DNA of 64,000 nt from Undibacterium sp. KW1 (GCF_009937955.1 NZ_AP018439.1:2604001-2668000), one strand, 5' to 3'; positions 48,696-58,365 are shown, counted from the first letter of the stretch. Made by a program: numbers and translations. Notes: a model not told the origin generated them from the letters alone.

Positions 48696-49823
48696 TCAGA
48701 GAAGGCAGGATTTTACCGCAGACACGACTCTTTCGACATCTTCTGTGTTCATGGCTGGGAATAATGGCAAAGTAACAATCTGCTTACCTATGCGTTCTGC
48801 AATCGGGAACATGCCATCGGTAAAACCGCGCTCGCGGTACATGCTGAACAAATGGATCGCGCGATAGTGATAACCCAGGCCAATTTGCTGGTCCAGCATT
48901 TGCTGCATGAAAGCTGCACGATTGACGCTTTCTGGCAAGACCAGGTGGAACATGTGCCAATTACTGTTTTCAAAGTCGGCAACGGGTAACTCTGCCCCTG
49001 TCTTTTGTTCAAAGTCAGCACCAAAGTTGGTGAAATAATGCTTTGCCAGGGCCGCGCGTTTGGCATTGAACTCTGCCAGATGCTTCATTTGCCCCAGACC
49101 TATGGCAGCGGCAATGTCGGTCATATTGTATTTGCCACCGAGTACATCAACGTCTATGCCGTCCAGACCACTGCGCGTTACACCTTGCAGTCTGTATTTT
49201 TCTGCCAGGCGCACTTCTTCTGCATTGTTCAACACCAGGCAACCACCTTCACCAGTCATGATGTTTTTATTGACCTGGAAGCTGAATGAGGCAAAGTCAC
49301 CGAAAGAGCCTATGCGTTTGCCTTTCCAGCTGGAACCTATGGCTTGCGCTGCATCTTCTATGACACGCAATTTGTATTTGTCGGCGATGGTGTAAAGCTT
49401 GTCCATGTCGCAAGGCAGGCCGCACATGTGCACGGGGATAATCGCCTTCGTACGTGGTGTTATGGCAGCTTCAACTTTGTCGAGATCAATATTATGTGTT
49501 TTTGGATCAATGTCAGCAAACACCGGCGTCGCACCAGTTTCTATGATGACATTGGCGGTTGCCACCCATGAATTTGGTGTCGTGATGACTTCATCTCCTG
49601 CGCCTATGCCAGCGATACGCAGGGCAATTTCCATGGTGCAGGTGCCAGAATTGAAAGTCCGCACAGGGCGGCCACCAAAATATTCAGACAATTGCGCTTC
49701 TAAAGCTTGCACTTTGGGACCACTGGTCAGCCAGCCAGAACGCAAGACTTCCGTGACGGCAGCGATCGTCTCTTCATCGATAGTCGGTTTGGTGAATGGC
49801 AGGAATTTGGATGTGTCACTCAT
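48696..49823 (-). CDS. arnB: UDP-Ara4O aminotransferase
   Basis: 375 aa. A DegT/DnrJ/EryC1-type PLP enzyme. The internal aldimine lysine is Lys186 in FQVNKNIMTGEGG. Transfers the amino group of glutamate to UDP-Ara4O to give UDP-L-Ara4N. Conserved DAAQAIGSSWKGKRIGSFGD is present. It is preceded by the flippase gene with a 64-bp gap. Confidence 0.95.
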   Translation of the reverse strand: MSDTSKFLPFTKPTIDEETIAAVTEVLRSGWLTSGPKVQALEAQLSEYFGGRPVRTFNSGTCTMEIALRIAGIGAGDEVITTPNSWVATANVIIETGATPVFADIDPKTHNIDLDKVEAAITPRTKAIIPVHMCGLPCDMDKLYTIADKYKLRVIEDAAQAIGSSWKGKRIGSFGDFASFSFQVNKNIMTGEGGCLVLNNAEEVRLAEKYRLQGVTRSGLDGIDVDVLGGKYNMTDIAAAIGLGQMKHLAEFNAKRAALAKHYFTNFGADFEQKTGAELPVADFENSNWHMFHLVLPESVNRAAFMQQMLDQQIGLGYHYRAIHLFSMYRERGFTDGMFPIAERIGKQIVTLPLFPAMNTEDVERVVSAVKSCLL

Positions 49824-49887
49824 GGTGAACCTTTCAATAAAACAAAGCTATTCTTCTGGAATATGAGGGGCGTGCCAATGAAGCAAT

Positions 49888-50259
49888 TCAACTTTTTACC
49901 AGCAAGGCCACGCCAATGATAATGACACCAATTGCCAGCATCCTTTGCATGGACATGACTTCACCCAGGAAATACCATGCACCGATGGCATTGACGATAT
50001 AGCCCAAGGACAGCAAGGGATAGGCAATGCTGACATCAACACGCGACAAACCGATGATCCAGACCACGACAGAAATGACGTAGCAGGTCAGACCACCAAT
50101 GATGGGTAACTGCGTTGCCAGTTGCAAGCCCGTCGAGAACCAGTTCTCGGCTGTCAGATGAATCGCGCCAACTGCGTTGGTGCCTTTCTTAAGCAAAAGC
50201 TGGGCGACAGCATTGAGCATGATGCCGGTGAAGATAAAGCCAAAGGTATTGATATTCAT
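49888..50259 (-). CDS. arnF: Small EamA/SMR-type flippase subunit (ArnE/ArnF like)
   Basis: 123 aa with four transmembrane helices (about 5-22, 46-68, 74-98, 103-121) in the small-multidrug-resistance fold. In E. coli, ArnE and ArnF together flip undecaprenyl-P-Ara4N to the periplasmic face. Only one such gene is present here, so a homodimer or a distant partner gene is implied (inference). It starts 6 bp after the arnT stop. E or F cannot be told apart. Confidence 0.85.
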   Translation of the reverse strand: MNINTFGFIFTGIMLNAVAQLLLKKGTNAVGAIHLTAENWFSTGLQLATQLPIIGGLTCYVISVVVWIIGLSRVDVSIAYPLLSLGYIVNAIGAWYFLGEVMSMQRMLAIGVIIIGVALLVKS

Positions 50260-50265
50260 AATAAT

Positions 50266-51956
50266 TTATTTGTTTTTATTGACCAGATTGGCGACGATGA
50301 CCCGGCGTGGGTCCTTGGCGATTACGCGCATGGGGAAATCGGTTTTTTTCAGGTCTTCATAAATATCATTGCGCAGGATGGCAACTGCAGCTTTGCCCTT
50401 GTCCTGATGCATCTGCCATTGTTTGACGAAGTCTTCACGCTTGGGTATCCATAATTCAGGTTGATGCTCAAGACCAAACTGCATTTCATCGGGGAACTCA
50501 ACCAGTGTTGTGGTGCGCTCCAGATAAAACGGCAAGGCCTGTTCATAGCGACCAACTGCATAGAAAGGTGTAGTTGGTGAGATTAGTTCCGTTTTGATTG
50601 CAGGTATGTATTCGCTGCCCGCAATATATTTTCCCCATGGATTATGTCCCAGAAAACCTATCTGGCCTACCAGATAACCGCTTGCAGCGAGGCAAATAAT
50701 TGCCCAGTCTTTTCCTGTCGTGCCTTTACGTGCCAGTAGCCATGTAAGTGCCCCGCCGATGATCGCCAACACGGCTACGCAAATTATCCAGGGTTTGTAT
50801 GCAATCGCCAAGGCTTGGTCGAATGCGTCTGCTTCATGTAATTTGCCCAGATAGATTGTGAGGCCGACCGCGATAGCTATGCCAAATATAATGAACAGAA
50901 TGCCCGCTATTTTCACTGGGCGATTATCTGATTTCTCCAGATGGCAAGCGATAAGAAGGGCGAGCGCGGGGAAGATGGGCAGGATGTAGCCAGGCAATTT
51001 TGAGCCTGAAATACTAAAAAAGAAAAACAGGAAGGCTGCCCAAATGAGCAGCATTTTTTGCGGTTGAAAACCCGGTGTTTTATCTTTGACTCCAGACCAT
51101 AAGCCTTGAAGTAAAACACCTATCCAGGGCACGATACCGACGATGAGCAAAGGAATGAAGTAATGCCATGGGCCACCACGCTTATGTACAGTACTGGTAA
51201 AACGCTGAAAATGTTCGTGGATAAAGAAAAAATGTGGATGCTCAGGGTTTTTTATCGCGATCAAGATAAACCAGGGCGCCGTGATAGCAAAAAACAGGAT
51301 TAAACCCTTGCCCATATGCAGGCGTTTCCATAAGCCCCAGTCACACGTCACCAGGGTGTAAATAACCAATACACCTCCCGGCAATACAAATCCGATCAAG
51401 CCTTTCGACATCGTCGCCAGCGCCATGCCGGCCCAGCAAACCAGCATGGCATTGCGCTCCGTCTTGCTATTGGCACCAGCCATTTGCGCGACCAGCAAGC
51501 CACACAGAGCCAGAGTCATCATGCCAGACAGGCCCATGTCCAGTGAGTTGACATGGCCCATGCCCGCCCACCAGAAACTTGAACCGAGTACCAGAGCGGC
51601 AACGATGCCAACGCGCCGGCTGAATATCTTGTTGCCGGTATAAGCCACAGCGGCAACACCAAGCAAGCCATTCAGGCCAGTCCATAAACGAGCCTGCCAG
51701 TCGCCCAGACCGAAGATGGCAAAGGTCAGGGCATTCATCCAGTTTTGCAGGGGGGCTTTTCAAAATACTTGATACCGTTCAGGCGCAGGGTAATCCAGTC
51801 TCCTGATGCCAGCATTTCACGTGCCATTTCTGCATAACGGCCTTCATCGGTTGGAACCAACGTCCTGGCGCCCAGCATGTAAAACCAGACCAGCAAGAAG
51901 GCGATCGTCAATGCCCACAGCGTGCGTGGAGAGTCAAAAGGGGAGGTCTGTTTCAT
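50266..51956 (-). CDS. arnT: Lipid A 4-amino-4-deoxy-L-arabinose transferase, interrupted by one frameshift
   Basis: A membrane GT83 enzyme that adds L-Ara4N to lipid A phosphates. The N-terminal 73 codons (from ATG 51956) end in KYFEKPPCKTG, and the rest continues in another frame from MNALTFAIFGLG. The break is at a run of six G on the plus strand (51750-51755). Adding one base restores KYFEKPPLQNWMNAL and a 563-aa product, close to E. coli ArnT (550). The rest has the expected multi-helix body and a soluble C-terminal domain. A sequencing undercall is likelier than a dead gene. Confidence 0.88.
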
Positions 51957-52330
51957 GCAGCTTCCATAATCAGTGCCAGCGCAACCTTACGGCCCTCGGC
52001 CATTAGAATATTATAGGTGCGGCAGGCAGCTTGATTGTCCATGCATTCAACGCCTATACGTTTGGCAGCCAGTGCAGCCGTCAGCTTGGGATGAGCAAAG
52101 CGCTGTTTATTGCCTGTGCCTAAAATGACAACATCGGGAATAGTGGCTTCAATTTGCGCAAAATCTTCAGCGCTCAACTGCTCGAAACCGGTGGCCGACC
52201 ATTGCTGCGGCTTGGTCTCTGGCAACACGATCAGGCTGTAAGTGTAAGTAATTGCATTAATTTCTACACTGTCTTTTTCATAAGCAGTGATGGTCTGGTA
52301 TTGCTGCGTAGGAGTAGAGTGCAACTTCAT
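51953..52330 (-). CDS. Mth938/DUF498-domain protein
   Basis: 125 aa. The text PDVVILGTGNKQRFAHPKL and GVECMDNQAACRTYNILMAEGRKVALAL matches the Mth938-like (DUF498) family, a small alpha/beta fold whose function is uncertain. Its stop overlaps the arnT ATG by four bases, so it appears to be the first gene of the arn transcript. No catalytic motif is evident. The 84-bp gap to the gene upstream may hold the arn promoter. Confidence 0.8.
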   Translation of the reverse strand: MKLHSTPTQQYQTITAYEKDSVEINAITYTYSLIVLPETKPQQWSATGFEQLSAEDFAQIEATIPDVVILGTGNKQRFAHPKLTAALAAKRIGVECMDNQAACRTYNILMAEGRKVALALIMEAA

Positions 52331-52414
52331 CGATATAGCTCAAGGTTAAGACTGTAAAGTGGCGCATTGTAACGTTTTTTGTACGCTGTCATGGGGCATT
52401 CAATTGCTGCGGGT

Positions 52415-53326
52415 CTATTTTTTTGACCATGCATCCCAGCCAACGCGGGTAATTTTGGCGATCGTTAAATCACGGGATGCATGGGGAGCCTTGCTATCCG
52501 TCAAAAATACAGCTACTGCCATGTGGTGACCATTTGGCAAGGTAACAATGCCTACATCATTATGCGCAGCAGTCAGACTGCCATGCGTAGGCGAGCTACC
52601 AGCTTTGTGAACTACGGCTGTGCCCGCAGGCAGTAAAGCCTTGATGCGGGCAGCATTGGGATTCGGGGAGGCGTTTGACGTGGATTTCAGGTCGACTTCA
52701 GTGTCTGTCATCCATTTCAGTAATAATTCACGGCTTTTGGGACTCAGGGCTTTGCCTTCCTGAACAGTTTGCAGCAATTTAATCATGGCTTTGGGGGTAG
52801 CTGTATTGCGGTATTGCATATTCCAGGATTTTGCCAGGTCCTTTTCTGTGTCCAGAACTTTGATATCTTTTATGTCGAGTTGCGCAAGATATTGCATGAC
52901 AGCAGGTGGCCCGCCGAGCAAGCGTAGCAAAGCATCACTGGCAGTTCCATCGTTATCGACGATGGCATGGTGCATTAATTCCTTGGCGGTAATTTTGAAA
53001 TTGCCCTCAGGGTGCTCATCACGCAATGCGCTGGGTAAGTCCGCAGGGATCAAATCTTCTTTGTTGATAGTGACTTTTTGATCCAGCTTCAGCTTGTTTT
53101 TATCGACTGCGGCCAATGCTGCCATGACGATAGGCAGCTTGCTGACACCTTGCATGGGGGCAGCCGTGTCAGGCAATATCCACAAACTCTGCCCCGTTTC
53201 CAGTACCAAAAGGCTGGCTCCCAGTCTGCCGCCACTGTCCATGGCAATGGATTCGATCACATTCTGTGCAAAAGCAGCATTCACGCTGACCATACTGAAC
53301 AATAGGGATAAGAGCAGTTTTTTCAT
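52415..53326 (-). CDS. Class A beta-lactamase homologue, probable non-canonical or inactive enzyme
   Basis: 303 aa from ATG 53326 with a signal peptide of about 20 residues. The overall fold and many segments (PMQxVxK, LLGGPPAV, LLPAGTAVVHK, VGIVTLPNGHHMAVAVF) align with subclass A2 enzymes such as PER. Key motifs differ: the S-x-x-K serine is Gly60 (G60-V-S-K63), SDN is N125-D-G127, and KTG is K241-A-G243. The Glu of the omega loop appears kept (E161). It is unlikely to hydrolyse beta-lactams normally. An open frame extends to 53386. Confidence 0.8.
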   Translation of the reverse strand: MKKLLLSLLFSMVSVNAAFAQNVIESIAMDSGGRLGASLLVLETGQSLWILPDTAAPMQGVSKLPIVMAALAAVDKNKLKLDQKVTINKEDLIPADLPSALRDEHPEGNFKITAKELMHHAIVDNDGTASDALLRLLGGPPAVMQYLAQLDIKDIKVLDTEKDLAKSWNMQYRNTATPKAMIKLLQTVQEGKALSPKSRELLLKWMTDTEVDLKSTSNASPNPNAARIKALLPAGTAVVHKAGSSPTHGSLTAAHNDVGIVTLPNGHHMAVAVFLTDSKAPHASRDLTIAKITRVGWDAWSKK

Positions 53327-53689
53327 GTTGGTTTTTACTGAATTAAGTACACAGTCTATATATGTGTACTTGGGGCCGATACTCAATATTCAATATGTGA
53401 TGCTCAGACCGACAAGTTTGGTTTTTGTTCTGACCGATATGTTTGTTCGGGCCAATTAGGTTGCAAAACCATCATTTACGATACATGATGCGACTCTATC
53501 GACGTAAATCTCTTCTGGAATTCAGCTTTTGCTAAGTTCTGATTGATAAAATTCGGCGCATTGTGCAGAATGGAACGTTTGGCAGTGCAGCATTTCTGTA
53601 TTGCAGCTTATCATGCGCTTGCATTCAATTTCAGCTCAGCTTGGAAGCTGGATGCAGCCAACTCATGAATATTATCAAGGATTGTTGCG
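53327..53689. other. Divergent intergenic region, beta-lactamase homologue / alaA
   Basis: 363 bp. It holds two 14-nt near-repeats at 53407-53445 and a good AAGGA ribosome binding site for alaA at 53678-53682. No gene or structured RNA was recognised. Confidence 0.45.
53407..53445. repeat. Pair of 14-nt direct repeats, candidate regulatory site
   Basis: GACCGACAAGTTTG (53407-53420) and GACCGATATGTTTG (53432-53445) differ at two positions and start 25 bp apart. They lie 81 bp upstream of the beta-lactamase homologue start. Confidence 0.4.
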
Positions 53690-54919
53690 GTGCGCCCCAT
53701 ACAAAAATCACAAAAACTGGCAGACGTTTGTTATGACATCCGTGGTCCTGTCATGGAAAAAGCCAAGCAGATGGAGGATGAAGGTCACAAGATCATCAAG
53801 CTCAACATCGGTAATTTGGCAGTCTTCAATTTTGATCCGCCCGATGAAATCGTGCAGGATATGATACGCAATATGCAAAATGCCGCCGGTTATACCGACT
53901 CCAAAGGCATGTTTGCACCGCGCAAAGCCATCATGCATTACACCCAGGAAAAACATATCCGTGGTGTGACCATAGAAGATATTTATATCGGTAATGGCGC
54001 TTCTGAACTGATCGTCATGGGCATGAATGCCTTGCTCAACAGTGGTGATGAAGTATTGGTGCCAGCGCCTGATTATCCTTTGTGGACGGCAGCTGTCAGC
54101 CTGTCTGGCGGCAAGCCTGTGCATTATGTCTGCGATGAAAGTGCTAACTGGATGCCGGATATCGACGATATCAAGAGCAAGATCACGCCAAACACCAAGG
54201 CCATTGTCGTCATTAATCCAAATAACCCTACCGGTGCCTTGTACCCGGTTGAGGTCTTGCAGCAGATAGTTGAGGTGGCATGCCAACACCAGCTCATCGT
54301 TTTTGCGGATGAAATTTACGACAAGACTTTGTATGATGGCGAAGAGCATACCTCCATTGCCTCGCTGGCCGATGATGTGCTGTTCCTGACGCTGAACGGG
54401 CTTTCCAAGAATTACCGTTCTTGTGGATATCGCGCTGGCTGGATGGTCGTGTCAGGTGAAAAACGCCATGCCAAGGATTATATTGAAGGCTTGAATATGT
54501 TAGCCTCCATGCGTTTGTGTGCAAATGCACCGGGCCAGTTTGCCATTCAGACTGCGCTTGGCGGCTACCAGAGCATCAATGACCTGGTAGGGCCGGGAGG
54601 GCGATTGTTAAAGCAGCGCGATCTGGCGCACAAGCTGTTGACGGCAATTCCTGGTGTGACTTGCGTCAAACCCAAGGCTGCGCTGTATATGTTTCCCAAA
54701 CTGGACCCCGTGATGTATCCCATCAAGGATGACCAGGAGTTTATCCATGAACTGCTGACCGAGCAGCGCGTGTTATTGGTACAGGGAACGGGATTTAACT
54801 GGATTAATCCCGACCATTTCCGTGTGGTGTTCTTGCCCAATACGGATGATTTGACTGATGCTTTTGGACGTATTGCCAGTTTTCTGGAAACATACCGAAA
54901 GCGTCACGGCACCAATTAA
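53690..54919 (+). CDS. alaA: Alanine-synthesising aminotransferase AlaA
   Basis: 409 aa with a GTG start and an AAGGA site seven bases before it. A PLP fold-type I enzyme; the Schiff-base lysine is in NGLSKNYRSCGYRAGW. Early text DIRGPVMEKAKQMEDEGHKIIKLNIGNL is typical of AlaA. It makes alanine from pyruvate and glutamate. It lies 28 bp before hom, as in many Burkholderiales, so the pair is probably one operon. Confidence 0.93.
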   Translation: MRPIQKSQKLADVCYDIRGPVMEKAKQMEDEGHKIIKLNIGNLAVFNFDPPDEIVQDMIRNMQNAAGYTDSKGMFAPRKAIMHYTQEKHIRGVTIEDIYIGNGASELIVMGMNALLNSGDEVLVPAPDYPLWTAAVSLSGGKPVHYVCDESANWMPDIDDIKSKITPNTKAIVVINPNNPTGALYPVEVLQQIVEVACQHQLIVFADEIYDKTLYDGEEHTSIASLADDVLFLTLNGLSKNYRSCGYRAGWMVVSGEKRHAKDYIEGLNMLASMRLCANAPGQFAIQTALGGYQSINDLVGPGGRLLKQRDLAHKLLTAIPGVTCVKPKAALYMFPKLDPVMYPIKDDQEFIHELLTEQRVLLVQGTGFNWINPDHFRVVFLPNTDDLTDAFGRIASFLETYRKRHGTN

Positions 54920-54947
54920 TTAATTTAATTTACTGTTTAGAAAACTT

Positions 54948-56258
54948 ATGAAACCCATCAAAGTAGGCCTGTTAGGCATAGGCACCGTCGGCTCCGGCAC
55001 TTTCAACGTTTTGAAGCGCAATCAATTAGAGATTACGCGTCGCGCAGGTCGCTCGATTGAGATTGCCATGGTGGCGGACTTGAACGTTGAACGGGCACGT
55101 GAGTTGACCAATGGTGAATGTGAAGTTGTCAATGATGCCAATCTGGTGGTCAGCAATCCTGATATCGATATCGTCATCGAATTGATAGGTGGCTATGGCA
55201 TTGCCAAGGACCTGGTCATGAAAGCCATCGCCAATGGCAAGCATGTTGTTACCGCCAATAAGGCTTTGCTGGCAACACATGGTAATGAAATCTTCAAGGC
55301 GGCAGAAGAAAAAGGCGTGATGGTTGCTTTTGAGGCAGCGGTTGCTGGTGGCATCCCTATCATCAAGGCTTTGCGTGAAGGTTTGACGGCCAATCGCATA
55401 CAGTGGATTGCTGGCATCATCAATGGTACGACCAATTTCATCTTGTCTGAAATGCGTGACAAGGGTCTGGACTTCGCCGCTGTGCTAAAACAGGCGCAAG
55501 AACTGGGCTATGCAGAAGCAGACCCTACTTTCGATATCGAAGGCGTCGATGCTGCACACAAAGCGACCATCATGGCATCCATTGCCTATGGCATTCCCAT
55601 GCAGTTTGATAAAGCCCACGTCGAAGGCATCACCAAGCTGCAAGCCAGCGATATCCGCTATGCAGAAGAACTGGGTTATCGCATCAAATTGCTGGGTATC
55701 AGCAAACGCACTGAAGACGGTATAGAGCTGCGCGTGCATCCAACCCTGATCCCAGAAAAACGCCTGATCGCCAACGTGGAAGGTGCCATGAATGCGGTTC
55801 TGGTGCACGGTGATGCTGTGGGGGCTACGCTTTACTATGGCAAGGGTGCAGGCTCTGAACCTACTGCTTCTGCCGTGATTGCCGATCTTGTTGATATCAC
55901 GCGCCTGGCAACGGCTGATCCTGAGCATCGTGTGCCATACCTCGCTTTCCAGTCTAATTCCCTCAGTGATTTGCCAGTCTTGCCTATGGCTGAAATTGTC
56001 ACCAGCTACTATCTGCGCATGCATGTAGCAGACAAGCCTGGTGTTCTGGCGGATGTCACGCGCATCCTGGCAGATTTGACGATCTCTATCGATGCCATGT
56101 TGCAAAAAGAACCGGCAGAAGGCGAGACGCAGACAGATATCATCATCCTGACGCATCAGACCAAGGAAAAAAATATCGTTGCGGCCATAGAAAAAATCGA
56201 AAAACTCGATTCCGTCTTTGGAGCAGTGACGAAGCTGCGCCTGGAAGAACTAAGCTAA
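54948..56258 (+). CDS. hom: Homoserine dehydrogenase
   Basis: 436 aa. Reduces aspartate semialdehyde to homoserine for threonine and methionine. The NAD(P) site GLLGIGTVGSGTF is at the N-terminus, the catalytic domain includes GIINGTTNFIL and AEADPTFDIEGVDAAHK, and a C-terminal ACT domain (from about 350, YYLRMHVADKPGVLADVT) predicts feedback control by threonine. The usual downstream thrC is not here; a terminator follows. Confidence 0.96.
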   Translation: MKPIKVGLLGIGTVGSGTFNVLKRNQLEITRRAGRSIEIAMVADLNVERARELTNGECEVVNDANLVVSNPDIDIVIELIGGYGIAKDLVMKAIANGKHVVTANKALLATHGNEIFKAAEEKGVMVAFEAAVAGGIPIIKALREGLTANRIQWIAGIINGTTNFILSEMRDKGLDFAAVLKQAQELGYAEADPTFDIEGVDAAHKATIMASIAYGIPMQFDKAHVEGITKLQASDIRYAEELGYRIKLLGISKRTEDGIELRVHPTLIPEKRLIANVEGAMNAVLVHGDAVGATLYYGKGAGSEPTASAVIADLVDITRLATADPEHRVPYLAFQSNSLSDLPVLPMAEIVTSYYLRMHVADKPGVLADVTRILADLTISIDAMLQKEPAEGETQTDIIILTHQTKEKNIVAAIEKIEKLDSVFGAVTKLRLEELS

Positions 56259-56276
56259 ATCATCATGCTTCAAACG

Positions 56277-56314
56277 AAAAAGCGCGGTCATGGAATAATG
56301 ATCGCGCTTTTTTA
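56277..56314 (+). terminator. Intrinsic terminator of the alaA-hom operon
   Basis: AAAAAGCGCGGTCAT (56277-56291) pairs with ATGATCGCGCTTTTT (56298-56312), with one G-T wobble. Ts continue beyond the stem. Confidence 0.85.
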
Positions 56315-56343
56315 TTTTTTAAAGACAGCACGAACAGGATGAT

Positions 56344-57585
56344 ATGCAACGTCTCTCACTCTCGCAATTGCTGTCCTATGCCATGTTTGGCTTCCCACTG
56401 GCGATGGTGGCATTACCCATCTATGTCTATGTACCGCAGTTTTATGCAGACCGCCTGGGCATGTCTTTGTCTGCGATAGGCACAGCACTATTGCTGACCC
56501 GTATCATGGATGCCTTCATTGATCCTTTTATTGGTGCGGTGATAGACCGCAGGCCGCATAGCCGTAGTTACGCGCCGTATATCGCTCTGGCATTGCCATT
56601 ATTGATTGCTGGCTTCATTGGTCTGTTTCACCCTCCTCAGTTATCAGGCAATCCTGCTTTTCTCTGGTTCTTTGGCACGCTGGTGGTTGTGTATGCAGGG
56701 TTCAGCCTGGCGAGTATTGCTTACCAGAGTTGGGGTGCGGCCCTGACGCAAGAGCCCGGGCAGAGAGTAAAACTGACCAGTGTACGTGAGGCATGTGGCT
56801 TGGCAGGTGTGATCTCAACAGCCATCATTATCCAGTTTGGCAATGTTACGATCTTGTCTGGCATGCTGAGTTTGAGTCTGCTGATAACAGCATCGTTGCT
56901 GATACGCCATACACCGCGAAAGTCCGGGGTGGCAGGTGTGGCTCATGTACCGCTATCTTTGCGTCATCTATTCGCCAACCGCAGTTTCCGGGCCTTGTTC
57001 CTAGTCTTTGTTGTCAATGGCATTGCCGTCGCAATACCAGCAACCTTGTTCCTGTTTTTTACCAAAGACCGTTTGCATCTGGCGCATTTGTCCGGGGTGC
57101 TATTGCTGATGTATTTTCTGGCGGCTGCTTTATCCATGCCTTTATGGACTCGCCTGGCACAAAGGAAAGGTGAAGTCAAAGCATGGTTGTTAGCAATGCT
57201 TTTGTCTGTACTCAGTTTTGTTGGCGTACTTGCATTGGGTGTTGGTGATGCGTGGGCTTTTTCCGTGATTTGTATTTTTTCAGGTATGAGCCTGGGAGCA
57301 GACCTCGCTTTGCCACCAGCCTTGCTGGCAGGAGTCATTCATGCAGCAGGACATAGTGACAAGAACGAAGCCAGTTATTTTGGCGTTTGGAACTGGGCCA
57401 GCAAGATGAATCTGGCGTTGGCCGCAGGTCTGGCATTGCCAGCGCTGGAGTATCTGGGCTATGTACCTGGAATTGCCAGCGAGAGTGGCATGCAGGCATT
57501 GACATTGGCTTACGCCGCTTTACCTTGCCTATTAAAGTTGCTGGCGGCTGCCTTGCTGTGGAAAGCCAGGCTGGAAAAAGTATAA
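56344..57585 (+). CDS. MFS transporter, GPH/MelB-like (MFS_2)
   Basis: 413 aa, about twelve helices. The start QLLSYAMFGFPLAMVALPIYVYVPQFYA and TRIMDAFIDPFIGAVIDRR are typical of the glycoside-pentoside-hexuronide:cation family. A central loop lies near residue 185-205. The substrate cannot be inferred. Minus-strand genes follow convergently after a short gap. Confidence 0.8.
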   Translation: MQRLSLSQLLSYAMFGFPLAMVALPIYVYVPQFYADRLGMSLSAIGTALLLTRIMDAFIDPFIGAVIDRRPHSRSYAPYIALALPLLIAGFIGLFHPPQLSGNPAFLWFFGTLVVVYAGFSLASIAYQSWGAALTQEPGQRVKLTSVREACGLAGVISTAIIIQFGNVTILSGMLSLSLLITASLLIRHTPRKSGVAGVAHVPLSLRHLFANRSFRALFLVFVVNGIAVAIPATLFLFFTKDRLHLAHLSGVLLLMYFLAAALSMPLWTRLAQRKGEVKAWLLAMLLSVLSFVGVLALGVGDAWAFSVICIFSGMSLGADLALPPALLAGVIHAAGHSDKNEASYFGVWNWASKMNLALAAGLALPALEYLGYVPGIASESGMQALTLAYAALPCLLKLLAAALLWKARLEKV

Positions 57586-57619
57586 GACTACAAATTGTGG
57601 GCTGACTACCCACACTTAC

Positions 57620-58365
57620 TTAACGCAATAACTTTTCATTGAATTCTGACGGATAGTCTTTATGGACTTTGACTACCGTAGAAACCCGGGTGCCATAATT
57701 CGGCGAGACTATGCAGGGCGATGACAGCAAACGTTCCATTTCAAATGAAACGCCAGTGTCAGGCAAGCGGCAATCGGGGCAGGGGTGGTGTTGGCCAGTA
57801 CTTCAAAATAAGCATCCACTGGCGCACGCTGGCATATCATGCTGGCAAATTCTGCCTTGGTTCTGACAACTTTTGGCCATGGCGTATCCAGTGATGCATT
57901 CGAAATACCATAAATACCCGGAGGCAGGGGCTGTCCGTTGCGCACATCATCCTGATTGCGATTCGAAAACCAGATCAGGTCTTCCTTGTCGCCGATCAGT
58001 AAATTGAAGCCGTTATAGTCAGCAACAGTGTCGCGAATACTGGCGATATACCCTTGCGCACTCAAATCACCCTTGAGGTAATTCGCAACCAATTCTCCGC
58101 GCGATCGGGCATCTTCACGCTTTTCAGAAGGTGCACGAATATTGGTAATGGCGGCAAATTTGCTGGTCAGGCTATCTGCGCCATCGATCGTAGTCATGCC
58201 CAACCACGTGCCGCCAGATTGCAGGTCACGCCCGCCGTATATGTTGGGGTAGTCTTGCCACCAATCAGCCGCAGCGGCCGGCCGGTCATAAAATTCGTCG
58301 CGGTTACCTGCGAACACGATAGGTGTGCAGGGTATCAGTTTCCAGGCAAAGACGATCAGGCACAT
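57620..58365 (-). CDS. NRDE (TANGO2-like) protein with one frameshift near its C-terminus
   Basis: Starts MCLIVFAWKLIP with NRDEFYDRP at 21-29, the signature of NRDE/TANGO2 proteins; their function is linked to lipid or haem handling in animals and is unknown in bacteria. As written it stops at 57709 after 218 aa, with an off-family tail. Adding one C at the four-C run about 57776-57779 gives NTTPAPDCRLPDTGVSFE and then PNYGTRVSTVVKVHKDYPSE, ending at 57620 with 248 aa. The intact tail argues for a base-calling error. Confidence 0.83.
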
